Of a stretch of 64,000 bases of DNA, positions 50,417 to 63,391 are shown piece after piece. The notes beneath the pieces were generated by a model. The model saw only the letters and a program-made list of their open reading frames with translations, was not told the origin of the DNA and made no database searches. The DNA lies in assembly GCA_035582835.1 (NCBI GenBank), contig JAYKAV010002977.1, positions 3,254,759 to 3,318,758 of the forward strand. Reading direction: 5' to 3'. Origin of the DNA: Phoebastria nigripes. Taxonomy: Eukaryota > Chordata > Aves > Procellariiformes > Diomedeidae. Both the position numbers and the translations under genes were made by a program. Within the stretch, counting starts at the first letter, position 1; each line of letters begins with the position of its first letter.

Positions 50417-52702
50417 AGCTTGTTACCAACATCCTGAACAGCCTATTCCACTAGCTTCACTCAAGAAGTCTTCTAAGAACTGCTCCTGTTTCTAGTTTCT
50501 TGTGTTGAGAAGGTCTTTGTATGCACTCCTTCAGGTGTGTGAATTAAAAATAAAGGAAAGAATTACGGACTCTGGCATTAATTCTGGCTGAGCAGGAGTC
50601 CTGCTACTGAGAGACAGGGGAAACTCTAATGCGTAAAGCCTCATAGTGGACAAGAAATCAGTCCCAACAGGGAGTTTGAAAACCTTGGCTCTGAAGGAGG
50701 CATCCAGCACTAGACCTGGATGAAAAGTGGCCAGCAGAGCTGTCAGTCTGTGCTTCCAAACAAGCAATGGAGCTCTTTTATCTAGGAGTATGGTGATCCC
50801 TGAACAGCATTGGCCTGTGCTCCCTGTCCTCCTGTACTTTGCGGGAGGAGACAGTCTACTGCTTTTAGCAGAACTTGGGCAGAACAAAAGCAAAGGCCAT
50901 TGTGTTTGCAGAGGAGTTCAGTACGATTACCTTGCTGGGACTCCTGCTGCAGGTGGAGTTATGGGCACAAGGTAAACTGCTGCCTATCAGGTTGTTGAAC
51001 CCACACCTGTGTTGTTCTGAAGACCTGTATCTCTGGCGATGCTATCCTTCCTCTCCCACCACCAGGATTTTTCCACCTGTAAAATGAGAGTAAGTAGGAG
51101 CGCTTGTTCTCCTGGAATTGTTACAGACTCCCTGAGGTGGCACATTGCAACCTCCCCTCGGGATTTCCAGTGTTCTCCTAGAACATCTGAAACTTGCTCC
51201 TCCTTATACTTGCCAGTCCCTGAGCAGCCACTGTTGGGAAATGCTGCTCTAAACATATGCAGGTGAGGTGGAGCGTGTTGTGCTGCTAGGCAGCAATCTG
51301 CTGCAAGCTGTGTTAAAACGCAGCTCCTGGGATCTAACAATGTCCAGGCTGAAAGTCTCTTTCTTGACCTGGCTGTCCCTTAGGCTGTGATCTCTAGTAA
51401 TTACGTAACATAGAGCTATGTTAGAAGAATCTACCCTGAGTTCAGAAGAGGTGCCCCAGCTGAGGAAATAAAATGCCAGGGGCTTCTGGGGTTAAATGAG
51501 AAGGAGATTCCCTGACCTATTAGCACTTGCTAGGATGTGGGAATAAGCTGCTGTGAGGAAACCAGCTTCATGCGCCACCTTTGTTTGCCATTATAGGCAG
51601 GTAAAGAGTTTGCCATGTGAAATGTCTGTGCTAGTTAGAGGGAACTGGAGGAAATTTAGGAATTAATTTGCATCTCTGAATTATTACAGCTTGACAACAA
51701 ACTTTGTAAAATCCTGTAATTTCCTTAGCTCCCTTATTGCGCTGGAGTTTAGTCTTAGACCAGTCATGGTAGGGGCTGGAGGAAAAGAGAAAACGGTGCT
51801 TGGGGCACACTGATCCGTGCTCCAGCCATGCTGGGTCTGAAGTAGCCCTTCTCAGTCCACTTCCCTGAGTATCCTCTGCAGTGTAGGGAGCTGAGAGAGG
51901 CACTTGGCTGGCTTCTTCCAGGTGCACTGTGCTTGCAGGCCAGCCATGGGTGAGCTCTGGTGTGTTGACCTGAGGAGCTCAGAAAAGCACGGATCAGGGG
52001 TGCAGCCAGGCCTTTGGTTTGATTCTTCAGAGTCTTTCCAGAGAAAGTTCAGTGGTGTCTCCTGAGATGTGGTGAAGTTGGTGTTTCTTTGCATATGAGA
52101 TCTGTTATGCTTTTTGTCAATAGTACTAGCTATGTTTGATTCTTCACTGTGCCGTTTGCAGTTCATCTGTATTGTTTACTGTGAGAACTCAGATTACAAC
52201 ACTTCCTTGCTCTTGGTTCCCAAATCTGCGTTTGCAACCACTCTTATACAAGGCTACTGACTGCTTCCTTTTGCCTCTGCCCTGAGAATGCTACCTGGTG
52301 AGTGCTCCTGTCCTTGTCTGTGTACACAGTACCTGGATGACAGCTGCAGCTTCGTATCTGAGCTCTTGGCTTGCATGTAGTCAGTGCTTTGAGTGACATG
52401 TTCCATCAAACTGATTGCTCAAAGGGATGTTTCTGAATGAGGTGCCTGCCTTCTAGCCTCTACTGGATCTTAAAGTGATGGTAGCTATTAGCATATTGCA
52501 GCATAGTGATGTATTAAACACACTCGAGAATGGGAACACTCCTCATTTTCTGGGATCAGGAAGCGTGGTAGGAAAGAAGGGAGGAGAAAAATTCACAAAG
52601 CTTAAATGTGACAGGGAAGAGTTAAGAACGACAATATAGAGTCATTTCAACAGACAGATTCATAGCAGTTTTCTCAGTGATAGAGTAGTTTGGACGTGTG
52701 AA
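50417..52702. other. Region between CYP2 relic and plus-strand CYP2 gene
   Basis: No exon supported. The last few hundred bases must hold the promoter of the P450 at 52703; an ATATAG near 52634 is about 70 bases before the ATG and is only a weak TATA candidate. Confidence 0.5.
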
Positions 52703-55700
52703 ATGATGATAAGCGTAATTCTCATTTCCCTGGTTTTGTTTCTTCTGGGTGCACAGTTCCTGAAATTGCAATGGAAAAGTCGTGGATTTCCTCCTGGACC
52801 AACCCCATTTCCCATCATTGGAAGCATCTGGCGGATAAATTTTAGAGCTGATCATGGAAGCCTGAAAAAGGTATGCATTTGCAGATGTGAACTAAAGAGC
52901 TATTGAGGCAAAAACTTTAAAAACTAGTGATGGCTGTTGACAGGCTAATGTGGTAGCAGGGAGAAGGTGAATCATGGAAGTTAAATTAAGTGCCTAAACA
53001 GGTTAAGTAAAATCTGCAGAGAGTCTAATTCACGTGAAAGCTAATATGTGTGCAAGTTAAACAGAACTGAGGACAGTAATTTTGCCTCAAAAAAGACTTC
53101 TGTTTTTAAGGGAGGCTTTTTGCCTTGAAAGAAAAAAGTGTTTCTCNGATTTCCCGCCACAGGTGCGTACAGAAAATCTTCTAAAACAAGGTGTCTTGAA
53201 TTCAGAAGATGTGAAAAACACACTAGTCTGTCTTCTGCTATCATAGGATGGAAACAAGATTGTATCCTATAGGCAGCCAAAACCTTAATCTATTGTTTTT
53301 CTGAAGTCCAGTCTGGGAATTGCTCCTTGCAGATGAACTAAGGATGTAAATGATGGTGAGAGGAAGGAACTGATGAGAAGAATTAGGTCCATGCTAAACA
53401 TGTTAATACAGGTTCTTTCAGTGCTCAACATCCTCCAATGAGCCAAAACTTCATGAAAGAATCCAATGTGTTGATAGATTTTTTCAAGTCTCAACCTTTC
53501 CTTAGGTGCTAAGTGCAATCTGCAGGTCAGGGGGTACCTGGCTGCAGCTGGAGAATGTTGGCTTCAGGAAAAGGGAACTTAAAGGACCTTGATGTTAAAC
53601 TTTTCTGATGGGCACATGTTCGTCACTGTGGGAGGACAGAGCTGCACTGTTTCTTTGCCTAGAGTCAGGGACTTTGTCCTTGCTGAATACGCACAGGGTT
53701 GCCTGAGAGCAGTCCCCATCACTAGCCAAGCAGAGGTGGGATCGATGCTCAGATGCTTCAGTTGACAGTACTTCTGTATAAGAGGGGAAGAGGTCCTGCC
53801 ATTGAAACTTGAAATCAGCAGTACTAAGAGAGTTACACCTGGAATATGTGATTTCANGAAGTTCTAGTTGTTGGGTGAGGAAATGAAATATGGAGTTGAA
53901 AAATGTAATCAAGAATGGGCAGGTGAATTTTCATGTGAAACCTAATATGGATCTGTAAACACTCGGTCAGGGGCATTTTCCTAATCNTTAATATTGCAAA
54001 GGCAACCCAAGCCGAGTTTTAAAAAGGGGAAGAGCGTCTATTCTTTTATCATTCACATTGCTGTGAATGGTGGGTTCCCAGAGAGAGCCCAGAACCTTAC
54101 TATGGTAGGCACTCTCACTGCAAAACAAAATCACCGTCCCTTTTCACTTCCTGAACCCCCGAGTAATGTCATGCTGGAAGAGAGCAGCACATCATGTGTG
54201 CATTTTGGTTGATGTTTCTCCCATGGGTATTTTTTTGGCATTGATCTAACCTACAGCTGGCAAAAATCTATGGCAACATCTGTACCCTGTGGCTGGGTCA
54301 CAAACCTATGGTGGTGCTGTATGGATTCNAAGCCGTGAAGGATGGTCTCACCACCAACTCAGAGGATGTTTCCGGGCGACTACAGACCCATGTCTTCAAG
54401 AGAATGGCAAAAGGAAAGGGTAAGATGTTCATATCTGTGGAAGGACTTCATCCTTGACTTTCTTTGTTTCCTCTCATGTTTTCTTTACTTACCTAGCTAG
54501 GTCTTGCTTGTCCATTCATAGTGTTGTCTAAGTGTGCGTCCTGATTTGAAATAATCTGGAGCTTGAAGCCTCCTCTGCAAGCTGAGGGTAAAGTAATTCT
54601 TTATGCTTCCAGTTGTTTGTTTACAGCAAAGGCTGCTGTAAGGAAAGCATGTACAGAGGTGTTGAACAAGGTCTAGCCTTCTGGGAAGTCTGAAGGCACA
54701 GGAAGGTCGCTAGAGCTTTAACTGTATTAGCCAGACTGTAGGTGCAACATATCCTTGTTCAGAGCTTCTTATTGTGCTATCATTTACATCAGATGCTGTT
54801 GAATTATGGTGGATGAAGAATAAAGAGGGTGCTATGTTTAAAACAGAAATGATTGAACTTGTTTCCACCAGCCTCTTACCCAGAGGATATAGAGCAGACG
54901 CCTTTATCCTCAGTCAGGCTTTGTTGCATGTGGACTACAATCTGGAAAGCTTTAATTTATAACACTAGCTAATGTAAGTGGAGAAAAACATCTTTAAGGA
55001 ATAGAGATGATTAAGTCTGGGGCTGTTTCAGTCCATTTGGAAGGGTCTTTATTGCCACTTTTTATCTGGGTGATGTGGAGTAAAGTAGCTGGGCTGTGAC
55101 AAGCTGCCCTAGCACTAGCAATTTGTAGCAGGGATGGCTTTAACAAACAGCTGCTAGCCCAGGCTCCCGAAGCAAACAGAAGGAATAGGGGAGAGTTATT
55201 CCAGACTGTGGTCAAGCAGCTGTCTCAGGGAGCAAGCTGGCTTTCCCAGGGGAAACGTGGGCTAGACTGGTGGAGGGAAGTGATTCCCCACCATGTGGAT
55301 TAAATGGTTTATGCTGGGCTGTCTGCTAGAACACAGACTCACAGCACAGGGGCCTGGGATTCCTTCCTGTCCCACAGTGAGACTTCTGGTCCTAGGAAGC
55401 TGTTTGTAGATTGGCTAAAGCCTGCTCTTCCTACTCTGGTTCTTGCTAGGTGGTTCTTGCCCTGGCTTCATTGTCTTTCCAGGAGGGACCTGGACCAGGA
55501 CGAGAGCTCGATATCTGGTGTAAACAGCCTGGTAAAAGCAGGATCCCCTAAAAGCCAGAGACTGTGTAGCACAGGCAACGTGCTCAGAACCAGTTATCAA
55601 CTCTAGCCATTAAAGAGTTTTTCTTTTTGAAGCACTACCAACAAGGAGATGTGATGATCTCCAGAAGGTTTGCATAAGGTTAAGAAGCACAAGCATAAGA

Positions 55701-58700
55701 AACGCCCAGACCTCCCCAATGAGCTCCACAGAAATCTCTGTTGGCTATGAGTAGCTTGGTGAGAGACACCATCATATTTCTAGGTGGTAGAAACCTGAAC
55801 TTACTGTTTGTTGAGGAAAGCTGTCTTTGCCACTCCTGCAGAGTTGACATGTGGCAACATCTGCAAGAACACAGTCTCCTTATGGGGATGTTGGCAAACA
55901 TAGCTTACAAGTAAGTGTTAATTGTATTAGAAGATTGTACAAGATAATAAATAAGATCTTGTAAGAGATTGCATGAGCTGGGCTATAAGCCTTTCTATGT
56001 GAATAAGGGTTTAGATTCATTTCTGCTCAAAGCATGGGCAAATAGAAGGCAACACCAACCCACGCTGTCTTTGCAACTTGTAGCAGGCTCCTGGGTGGAG
56101 TTTTGAGTAATGACCCCTGTTCTTGGATGCTTCAGAAAGAATAGGACTAGTTTTGGAAGGCAGGTGTGTGAGTACTGAGATTTGAGTGGGCTTTTTGCAG
56201 GGGTGGGAATATATTAACCGAGGTGGTTTCTCTAACAAAATACAATTAAAAGAACACTGCCCTGATGTGGGTCTCTTCTTTATGAGTGGCAGCATGATGA
56301 GAAGATGACTCTTAGTGTGTATGTCATTTACTATTATATGAACATTAACATGACATAAAATTGATTCTTGATGGCTGAAGGTATCCTGGTCTCAAATGGT
56401 CTCATCTGGAAACATCAGAGACATTTTGGAATTGGAGCTCTTCGAAAACTGGGAATGGGGAATAAAGGAATGGAGCGTGGGATACAAACCGAGGCCCGTT
56501 ATCTGGTTGAGTTCTTCAGGGACAAAGATGGTATGCTATTGACAAGGTGCTTGGGAACTGCATTTGGGCTTTTGACGTAGTACATAGTCTGCATGACTCT
56601 AAGGGTAAAGACTAACTATTTTTGCTCCAGAAAAGAATGGGTTTGGAGCANGGCTTAGATTTAGAGTGCAATCAAAACTGTTTGTACAGTCAGACCTCAG
56701 CAATGTGTATTCTGGTATCAACACCAAGATCAAGATTTAAAAAAAAAAAGGGGGGGCGGGAGCGGGGCAAACAAAAAAACAAGGCTGGGACTTAAAGACT
56801 TGAGGCCTTTCTGTCCTCATTTTTGAATGAGGTTTATCTTTTGTTACGTTTGCCAGTGAATTTTGGGTGTTTCAGTGTAACAGTCTAAATAGCATAGAGG
56901 ACATCTATTATGAAATGTCATTGTGATCTTGCTTCCAAAATAGCAAAGGAGATAAAGAAAGTGCTTTGGAGATGAATGCTTCTCTCTGTCTGCAGGAAGA
57001 GCTGTCGACCCTTCCTTCCCCATTGTTCATGCTGTCTCTAATGTGATCTGTGCTGTGGTTTTTGGACATCGTTTCTCCCTAGAGGATGAAACCTTCCACC
57101 AGCTGATTGAAGCATACAATTGTATAGTGGCTTTTGGGAACAGCTACCTTTACTATGTGAGAAACTGACTTATTTAATATGCAAATTATTTGATTATCAA
57201 GGATATTATTTATTGCACTATTATGCAATATAATTATATTATTATATATTATTATAGTTATTGCATTATTTAATACACATTAAAGGCTGATAAAAATTCT
57301 GACTATGAATATGAACTGGACCTGGAGTGCTTTGGGTTTGACCCAAATCATTCAACTATTATATTAATATTATATTAATAATCTTTATTAGAATTTCTCA
57401 GCAAAGGCAATGTGCTTGGGATGCTGAACTTTTCTGTAATGGAAACACTAGTATTGTTAAGGTGAAAAGGTGATACTCTTTGTATCAGAATAAAAGAGAA
57501 TTATTTTTTCTGTGTGCTAAGGTAATATATATAAACATTTATTAATATTAAATTTATTAATACTAATACATATTAAATCTATCTGTGAAAGTGGATTCTT
57601 TTGTTGGTGAATTAACAGGGCAAATACAAGTAGAGTTACGCAGTAAGGATAGGAAAGAATCCAGGGTGGAAACTGTGTTATCTTTAATTTGTGGTTTTAA
57701 TGTGTGTTCACGTACTCAACATGTACCCAACATTTCTCTTTGATGCTACAGTATTTTTCCTAGAGACATTAATTCAGCAATTTAGCACCAAAAATGTCCA
57801 CGCTGTATCTCTGTAATAGCCTTGCTCATGTCATGTAACTTACCGCATCTGTGTTGAATGCTTGCTCCACAGATGTGTGAAATTTTCCCATGGGCTGCAG
57901 ACCACCTCCCAGGACCTGCACAGAAAGCATCATTTTCCTGTGATTTTGTTCGTTCTTTCATAAGGCAAGAAATCAAAAGCCACAGGGAAAGAGGCATAAT
58001 AGATGAACCAGAAGATTTCATTGACTTTTACCTGGATCAGATAGAGAAAGTGAGTGATTTATGCTGTATGTGACACAGATCCTATCATAATGGATTCCCT
58101 GCACCTTTCCTACGGTTGTCTGTACATAGCAACATTATTACAGAGCTCTACAGATACAGCTTAAAAACTCTGCTGTCAAATTCAAATATGTACTTTGAAT
58201 AGTTAGTTTAATAACTTGTTTTAGAAGTATAAATTAATTACATTGGTTTATTGTTATACTGTGGAATCCTTAGTGCAGGCTGAGCAGTGGGCGGTAGGGA
58301 GGACTTTGAAAAGGTGCAGACATTTGGATGGCTGCCTAATTCTGATTCTTTGTGTCTTATTAATATTTGCATTTATTATCTTTGTGCTTTGTACTGAGCT
58401 TTTGTGTGCTTAGTAGTATAGTGTATGATTATCATAACAATCTTAAAATGATGGCAGTCTCTGCTCTGAAAAAAAGCATAAATCTTTTAAAAGGGTAACA
58501 TATTATATATGCAAGAGATAGCTGAAATCAGCAAATGTGCAGAGAGTGGCAAGGGTGGGATAAAACTACTTTGAAATGTTTTTTTCTGATGTGGAAGTTA
58601 GCAGCAAGGCAACAAGCCACTCTAGAAGGCAGCAAAGCAGGACCTTAGACACCTGGCACTTTCAACAGCACCTGTCATTTAACAGTACCAATGTACTTAT

Positions 58701-61700
58701 TTGAGGAAAATCTTTGCATAAATCTTTGTTTTACTCAAGTACCTATATTTTCTCCGTCCTCTAGAAATATTGTGTGTTTAGGTATAGTGATCGCTGTCTG
58801 TCTTAGTGCTAACTGTTACACAGGTATACACCCCATTCTACCTTTCTCATTGGCACCTGTAGACTAAAAATAACCCCAATTCTACATTTGATGAAGACAA
58901 CATGGTGCAGTCTGTTTTTGACCTTTTCCTGGGTGGCTCAGAGACCACTGCCACCACTCTGCGTTGGGCTCTGCTCTATATGGTGGCTTATCCTGACATC
59001 CAAGGTGAGTTGTAGACACGAACATGGGTATGTTTCAAGTAGAACAATTGTCTGTTACACTTTTTTTCTTTGGTTAAGATCAAGTTTTTTTTGAAGATCA
59101 AGCTTTTTTTATAAGATCACATTTCTGAGCTTTGCTTTTAAGAAGCCAGTGAAGTAGAAAATTTTCAGACAGAGATTTTTAAATAATTTCAGGGATATTC
59201 AGCTTCTGATAGTGTATTTTGTCTTGTTTATTTTTGTCAGATTGTTTCAGTACTGTAAGCATATAATGGAAGATACAGTCTGGTTGAAAACACTTGAGGT
59301 GAAATATGAGCTTGGGTTAGGGAAGAGTGATGCTTTTCTGGTATCCAGAATTTGTAATAAGAATATATTATTTGCACTCATTAAATGAGACATCAGTTGT
59401 ATTTCTATATAAAAAGTATATTTATTGTAACATATGGGAATGTTAAACAGAGAAGGAAGACAATAACGGGAAGACAAAAAGATGACTAGAAAATTCTAGA
59501 CAAGGGCATAGTTGCACACTAGTTTCAAAATTTTTGAATGATTTGATACAGGATTTTCAGAGGTGATAAATTGCTAAGCCAAGTACATGTTTTCGACTCT
59601 CGGGTTTAGAGCTAGAAATCCTTCTTTTCATGCTTTTGGTGCTAGAATGCTGGAAGAACAGAGCCCTGTGCACACACATACCTTTCAAATTCTAATGAAA
59701 TAAAAAGCAAACAAAACCTCTTAGATTAGCCTAATTTTAAAGCACGAAATTTGACCCTGAACCCTCTGAGACTGTATAAGCTATGTTACTTACTGAAGCC
59801 TAGAAAACAGCCAAAAGGGATTAACAGTTGGTGATGGTTTCGTAACATTATCCTGTTGCAGTTCTCAGCATTACGTATGTGTATCAGCTTGATACGATGG
59901 CTCCCTTGCAATATGCTGATTAGCGTGCTGTGAGTCTGTATTTAGCTAGAGTAAAAATAATAGCTTGAGTAACTGAATTGATCTCTAAATAAGTAGTTCT
60001 TGTTTTATTTACAGTTCGCTCCCCTTCCTTTAACTGTGAAGCTCAATAAAACTGTTGGGCTTGTGGAAAGATGATCTGAACATAGAACCTATAAACTAGG
60101 AAATACCAGAGTGTAGTAAAATCATAACTAGGTAGTTGTATAAATGTATTTACATTTTAAGATGCGGCAAGTATAAATTACTTACATATTGTATTTATTC
60201 TATCACTACTATAATCCAAAAAGGAAATGAAAGCTCTGTTTCATGCAAAACAGTGTTCTTATATGTCTAATGGACTTTTTTTTTTCCTTCTTTTTTTGTA
60301 GAAAAAGTCCAGAAAGAGCTAGATGCTGTTCTGAGTCCCTCCCATCTAATCTGCTACGAGGATCGGAAGAAACTGCCTTATACAAATGCTGTGATTCATG
60401 AGATCATGCGCTTTGGTAACATTATCTTAATCACAATTCCTAGAGAAGCAGTGAAGGATACAACTGTTTTGGGGTATCAGCTTCCAAAGGTACAGGCATC
60501 CTTTCTATTCCAATGTGATCTTTGGCCATGAGTTAAGTTCCTTGCAGTCATGTTTGCCATTAATCCCTTCTCCCTCCAGTTCAGGACAGATGGGTGTTGG
60601 TGACAGCACTGGCAGACAGCACTGTTCCCCTCTCATGCTCTCTGGTCTGTGCCTTTGTCTCATAGACAGTGGGTGAAAATGCTTGCCAAAAGCACAGTTT
60701 CACACCAATTAAACTAGTGTTCTGTGAGAGTGCTGCAGAGTCTTACTTTCCAAGAGCCTGTGATTTTGAAATACTTTATAAGCATTTGAGCTCTTACACT
60801 TTCAAAAGACCTCAGAGAAGACTTATCAGAAATGTACATTGGTGTCAGTAGGGAAGGTGCAGCAGACTATTAATGCTAGGATATCGTCTGCCGTGTGGGC
60901 AAATGGGAGATGGAATGTTTTCTTCATTGGTAATGTCTGAGACAATACCAAGTATCTAGTCAACTTCATTCATTTATGACTTCTTTTTCTTATTATTACG
61001 TCTCTGGCATCATATTTGAAATATAATGAACATGTTTCCCCAAAGCTTTTGAACTGCCACCTAACCTCAAATAAAAAGCTTCTGCCAGCTTCTTCGACTT
61101 CTCCAGCCTTTCCAAACTTAACCTCAATGCCAAACCTCCCCAAAGGCACACATGGAGGCACCTTCCTGCACACCCCTGCTCCGTGGTGTTTGTCATGCAC
61201 ACCTTTCCCACCTCCACCTCGAGAAAGATAATTTGAAATACACTAATTCATTTCCAGGGTGCTTTGTTCTTCATTTGTCAAAACCTGTCAAAGCTTGTCA
61301 GAAGCGGGAAAATCATTTTACTAGATTTAGGATAAGGTGCTAAAGAACCGCAGACCACTCCTTCTGTTGCATTTGCTAACAGAATGGAAAAAAAGGAGAT
61401 ATGAAGGAATACAGCAGGGAAATTCCTGAAATACTGAATTTTCTTTTCTTATTTATTTTTTGAAGAAAAAACCCCTCAGGACAGTTTGAGATTAAATTTT
61501 TTTTTTTCCCTAATAAAATAAGCTTTCATTTCTGCTGCCTCTCCATGTGACCAGCAGTGTGCTGAATTATAGCTGAAATCTGTTTGTGTCCTTTTCTTCT
61601 TGATGTGTGAGAGACAGAACTGAGCCAACAGCATCTTCCTTTCAGGGCACTATGATTATGGCAAACATAGACTCAGCTCTTTCTGACCCTGAATTCTGGG

Positions 61701-63170
61701 AGACCCCTCACCAGTTCAACCCTGGTCATTTCTTGGACAAGGATGGAAATTTTGTGACCCGAGAGGCCTTCTTAGCCTTCTCAGCAGGTAGGTGCACTGA
61801 TAACTGAACCTGTTTGTGTGGATTAGATTGTGAGTGTGAAGCTGTATTATTTTCATTGCGGAGAAGGCCAAAGGGAGTGTAATCCCAAACTACAGGAGCA
61901 CATGGTTTTCACAGCCCAGACAAATGTTTGATTACAAAAATAAGTTGTTTGGTAATTGTATAAACCCTTGATCTTAGATTTTTGTGAACATAGAGAGAAG
62001 GTAAAAGGAGTAAGGCCCTAGAATTGCCAATAATTTGGGGATTCGAGTCCTTACACTGTTGTCCTCTGTCATCCTCTGCATACGCCAGGTTATGCTATTG
62101 TAGTGGCTGTTCTGCGGCAGGCTGCTCTGCTGGAGCTGATTTATTTTGTATAAATAATTCAGTATTCATTGGTGCAGAAATTTGAAGCTGGATCGAATAC
62201 ATCCCAGATGGCTATGTCTTTCCTGGGGAGCTTCTGGAGTCACTCTTTCACCCAGTGTGTGAGTTTATAGAAGCTTAAACAAACAAAAGCTCTTGGGGAT
62301 CATGCCAGGATGGAATAGCCTGGTTGTCAAAGCCCTCAGCTGAGATGTGGAAGTGTCAGGCTCAGGTTCCCGGCCTAAATTGGGCAGAAGAGAAATTTGA
62401 ACATTGGTTTCTCACATCCAAGTTGAATGGCCTAACCACTACATTTCAGGGTCTGTCACTGTCTTTCTCTGAGTGGAAATTATATCCTGGACACAGTTAA
62501 TTGATAAATTGGGAAAAGTTTTTTCTTTAACGAGTTGTTTTCACTGAAAACACTATGTAGGAAAATGCCTAGTCAGATATAGAATGTCCTGTGTATTCTG
62601 ATTTTTTGCTGCTGTTAGTGAAGAAAAGTCAGCCTGTACTAAGTGGAAGCTGTGAGGGAACCTAAAGATGCTTTCTTGTCATTCTCATTTGGAATCAAGA
62701 GACTGAAACTCAGTTCATAGAATCAGGGAGTCCTATAGATTAGGAAGTAAAGTATGAAACTACTGAGAAGCATCTCTGGTATCTTCTTCTATCATCTGGG
62801 CAGATCCTGCAAAGAAGGACTGCAGACATCTCAATTGTTCGGTCAGTTCAATTTGAGAGGAAAATGTCAAATTCAGCAAAGCCTTTTGTTCCTTGATGAG
62901 GTTGAGCGATGCTCTTTTGAAAAGCTGGGAAGCAGGTGCTGGTTACAGACCTCTGTGTGGACTGACTGCTCTTTCCCTTCTCCCTCTTCAGGCCACCGTA
63001 TGTGTCTGGGAGAGGTGCTGGCAAAGATGGAGCTTTTCATCATCTTCTGCAGCCTGTTGCAGACATTCAAGTTCACTCCACCAGAAGGAGTTAAGGAAGT
63101 CAACACAGACATTATCTTTGGGAGCACAATGAAACCCCATCCATACAAGCTCTGTGCAGTTCTTCGCTAG
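52703..63170 (+). CDS. Cytochrome P450 family 2 (CYP2J/2AB-like), complete, 489 aa
   Basis: Nine exons: 52703-52870, 54257-54419, 56381-56530, 56996-57156, 57873-58049, 58863-59004, 60302-60489, 61646-61787, 62992-63170. Lengths are 168, 163, 150, 161, 177, 142, 188, 142 and 179; all phases join to 489 residues. Landmarks: membrane anchor (about residues 3-20), hinge PPGP 30-33, I-helix GGSETT 297-302, K-helix E354-R357, heme loop FSAGHRMCLG with ligand C435 (63003-63005), end HPYKLCAVLR. It starts Met-Met; the first ATG is used here, the second is three bases on. It is the paralogue of the minus-strand P450, with seven of nine exon lengths equal. N at 54329 (nAA codon) is read as Lys because the paralogue has GYKAVKD there. 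An ER monooxygenase with unknown substrate; the subfamily is inferred, not shown. Confidence 0.93.
57157..57580. repeat. AT-rich low-complexity stretch
   Basis: Repeated ATTATTTAATA / TATTAATATTA words over about 400 bases in the intron between exons 4 and 5 of the plus-strand P450. No element ends are visible. Confidence 0.6.
58863..59004 (+). CDS. CYP2 (plus) exon 6 with I-helix motif
   Basis: Codes for DNMVQSVFDLFLGGSETTATT; acid-threonine pair E300-T301 retained. Acceptor CACCTGTAG, donor CCAAG|GTGAGT. Confidence 0.92.
60302..60489 (+). CDS. CYP2 (plus) exon 7 with K-helix ExxR
   Basis: Codes for EKVQKELDAVLSPSH, then KKLPYTNAVIHEIMR with the ExxR pair E354-R357, ending GYQLPK. Donor AAAG|GTACAG, the same donor sequence as in the minus-strand paralogue. 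Confidence 0.92.
62992..63170 (+). CDS. CYP2 (plus) exon 9 with heme-binding loop
   Basis: Starts GHRMCLGEVLAKMELF; heme ligand Cys codon TGT 63003-63005; stop TAG 63168-63170. Acceptor CCCTCTTCAG. Confidence 0.94.
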
Positions 63171-63385
63171 GTTGCAGGGTATTACAGGTTAAAGAAATTG
63201 CCACAGGTTTGCTAGTGTGCTGGTCTTTTCTGCAGCTTTTATGTTTTTAATTTCTAGCTCAAAAGCAGTGTGAATCTATCCTTGTTGTGTTATATGCCTA
63301 AGAAGCCAGCCCTGAAAAATACTCTGGTTTTCCTGTGTCTGGAAAATTTCTATACGTTTTTTTTTTTCTGCTGTATTACAAATGA

Positions 63386-63391
63386 AATAAA
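63386..63391 (+). promoter_or_regulatory. Polyadenylation signal of plus-strand CYP2 gene
   Basis: AATAAA about 215 bases after the stop, followed within 30 bases by a GT-rich GGTGTCTGGTCTT element, a normal arrangement for cleavage. Confidence 0.7.

Noticed and set aside
50885..50990. Leucine-rich frame resembling a CYP2 exon 1 anchor
   Set aside because: It is hydrophobic only; no KLQW, PPGP or IIGN follows.
39531..52702. GPR35 or another gene expected next to CAPN10 from mammalian order
   Set aside because: No intronless seven-helix frame of about 300 codons on either strand.
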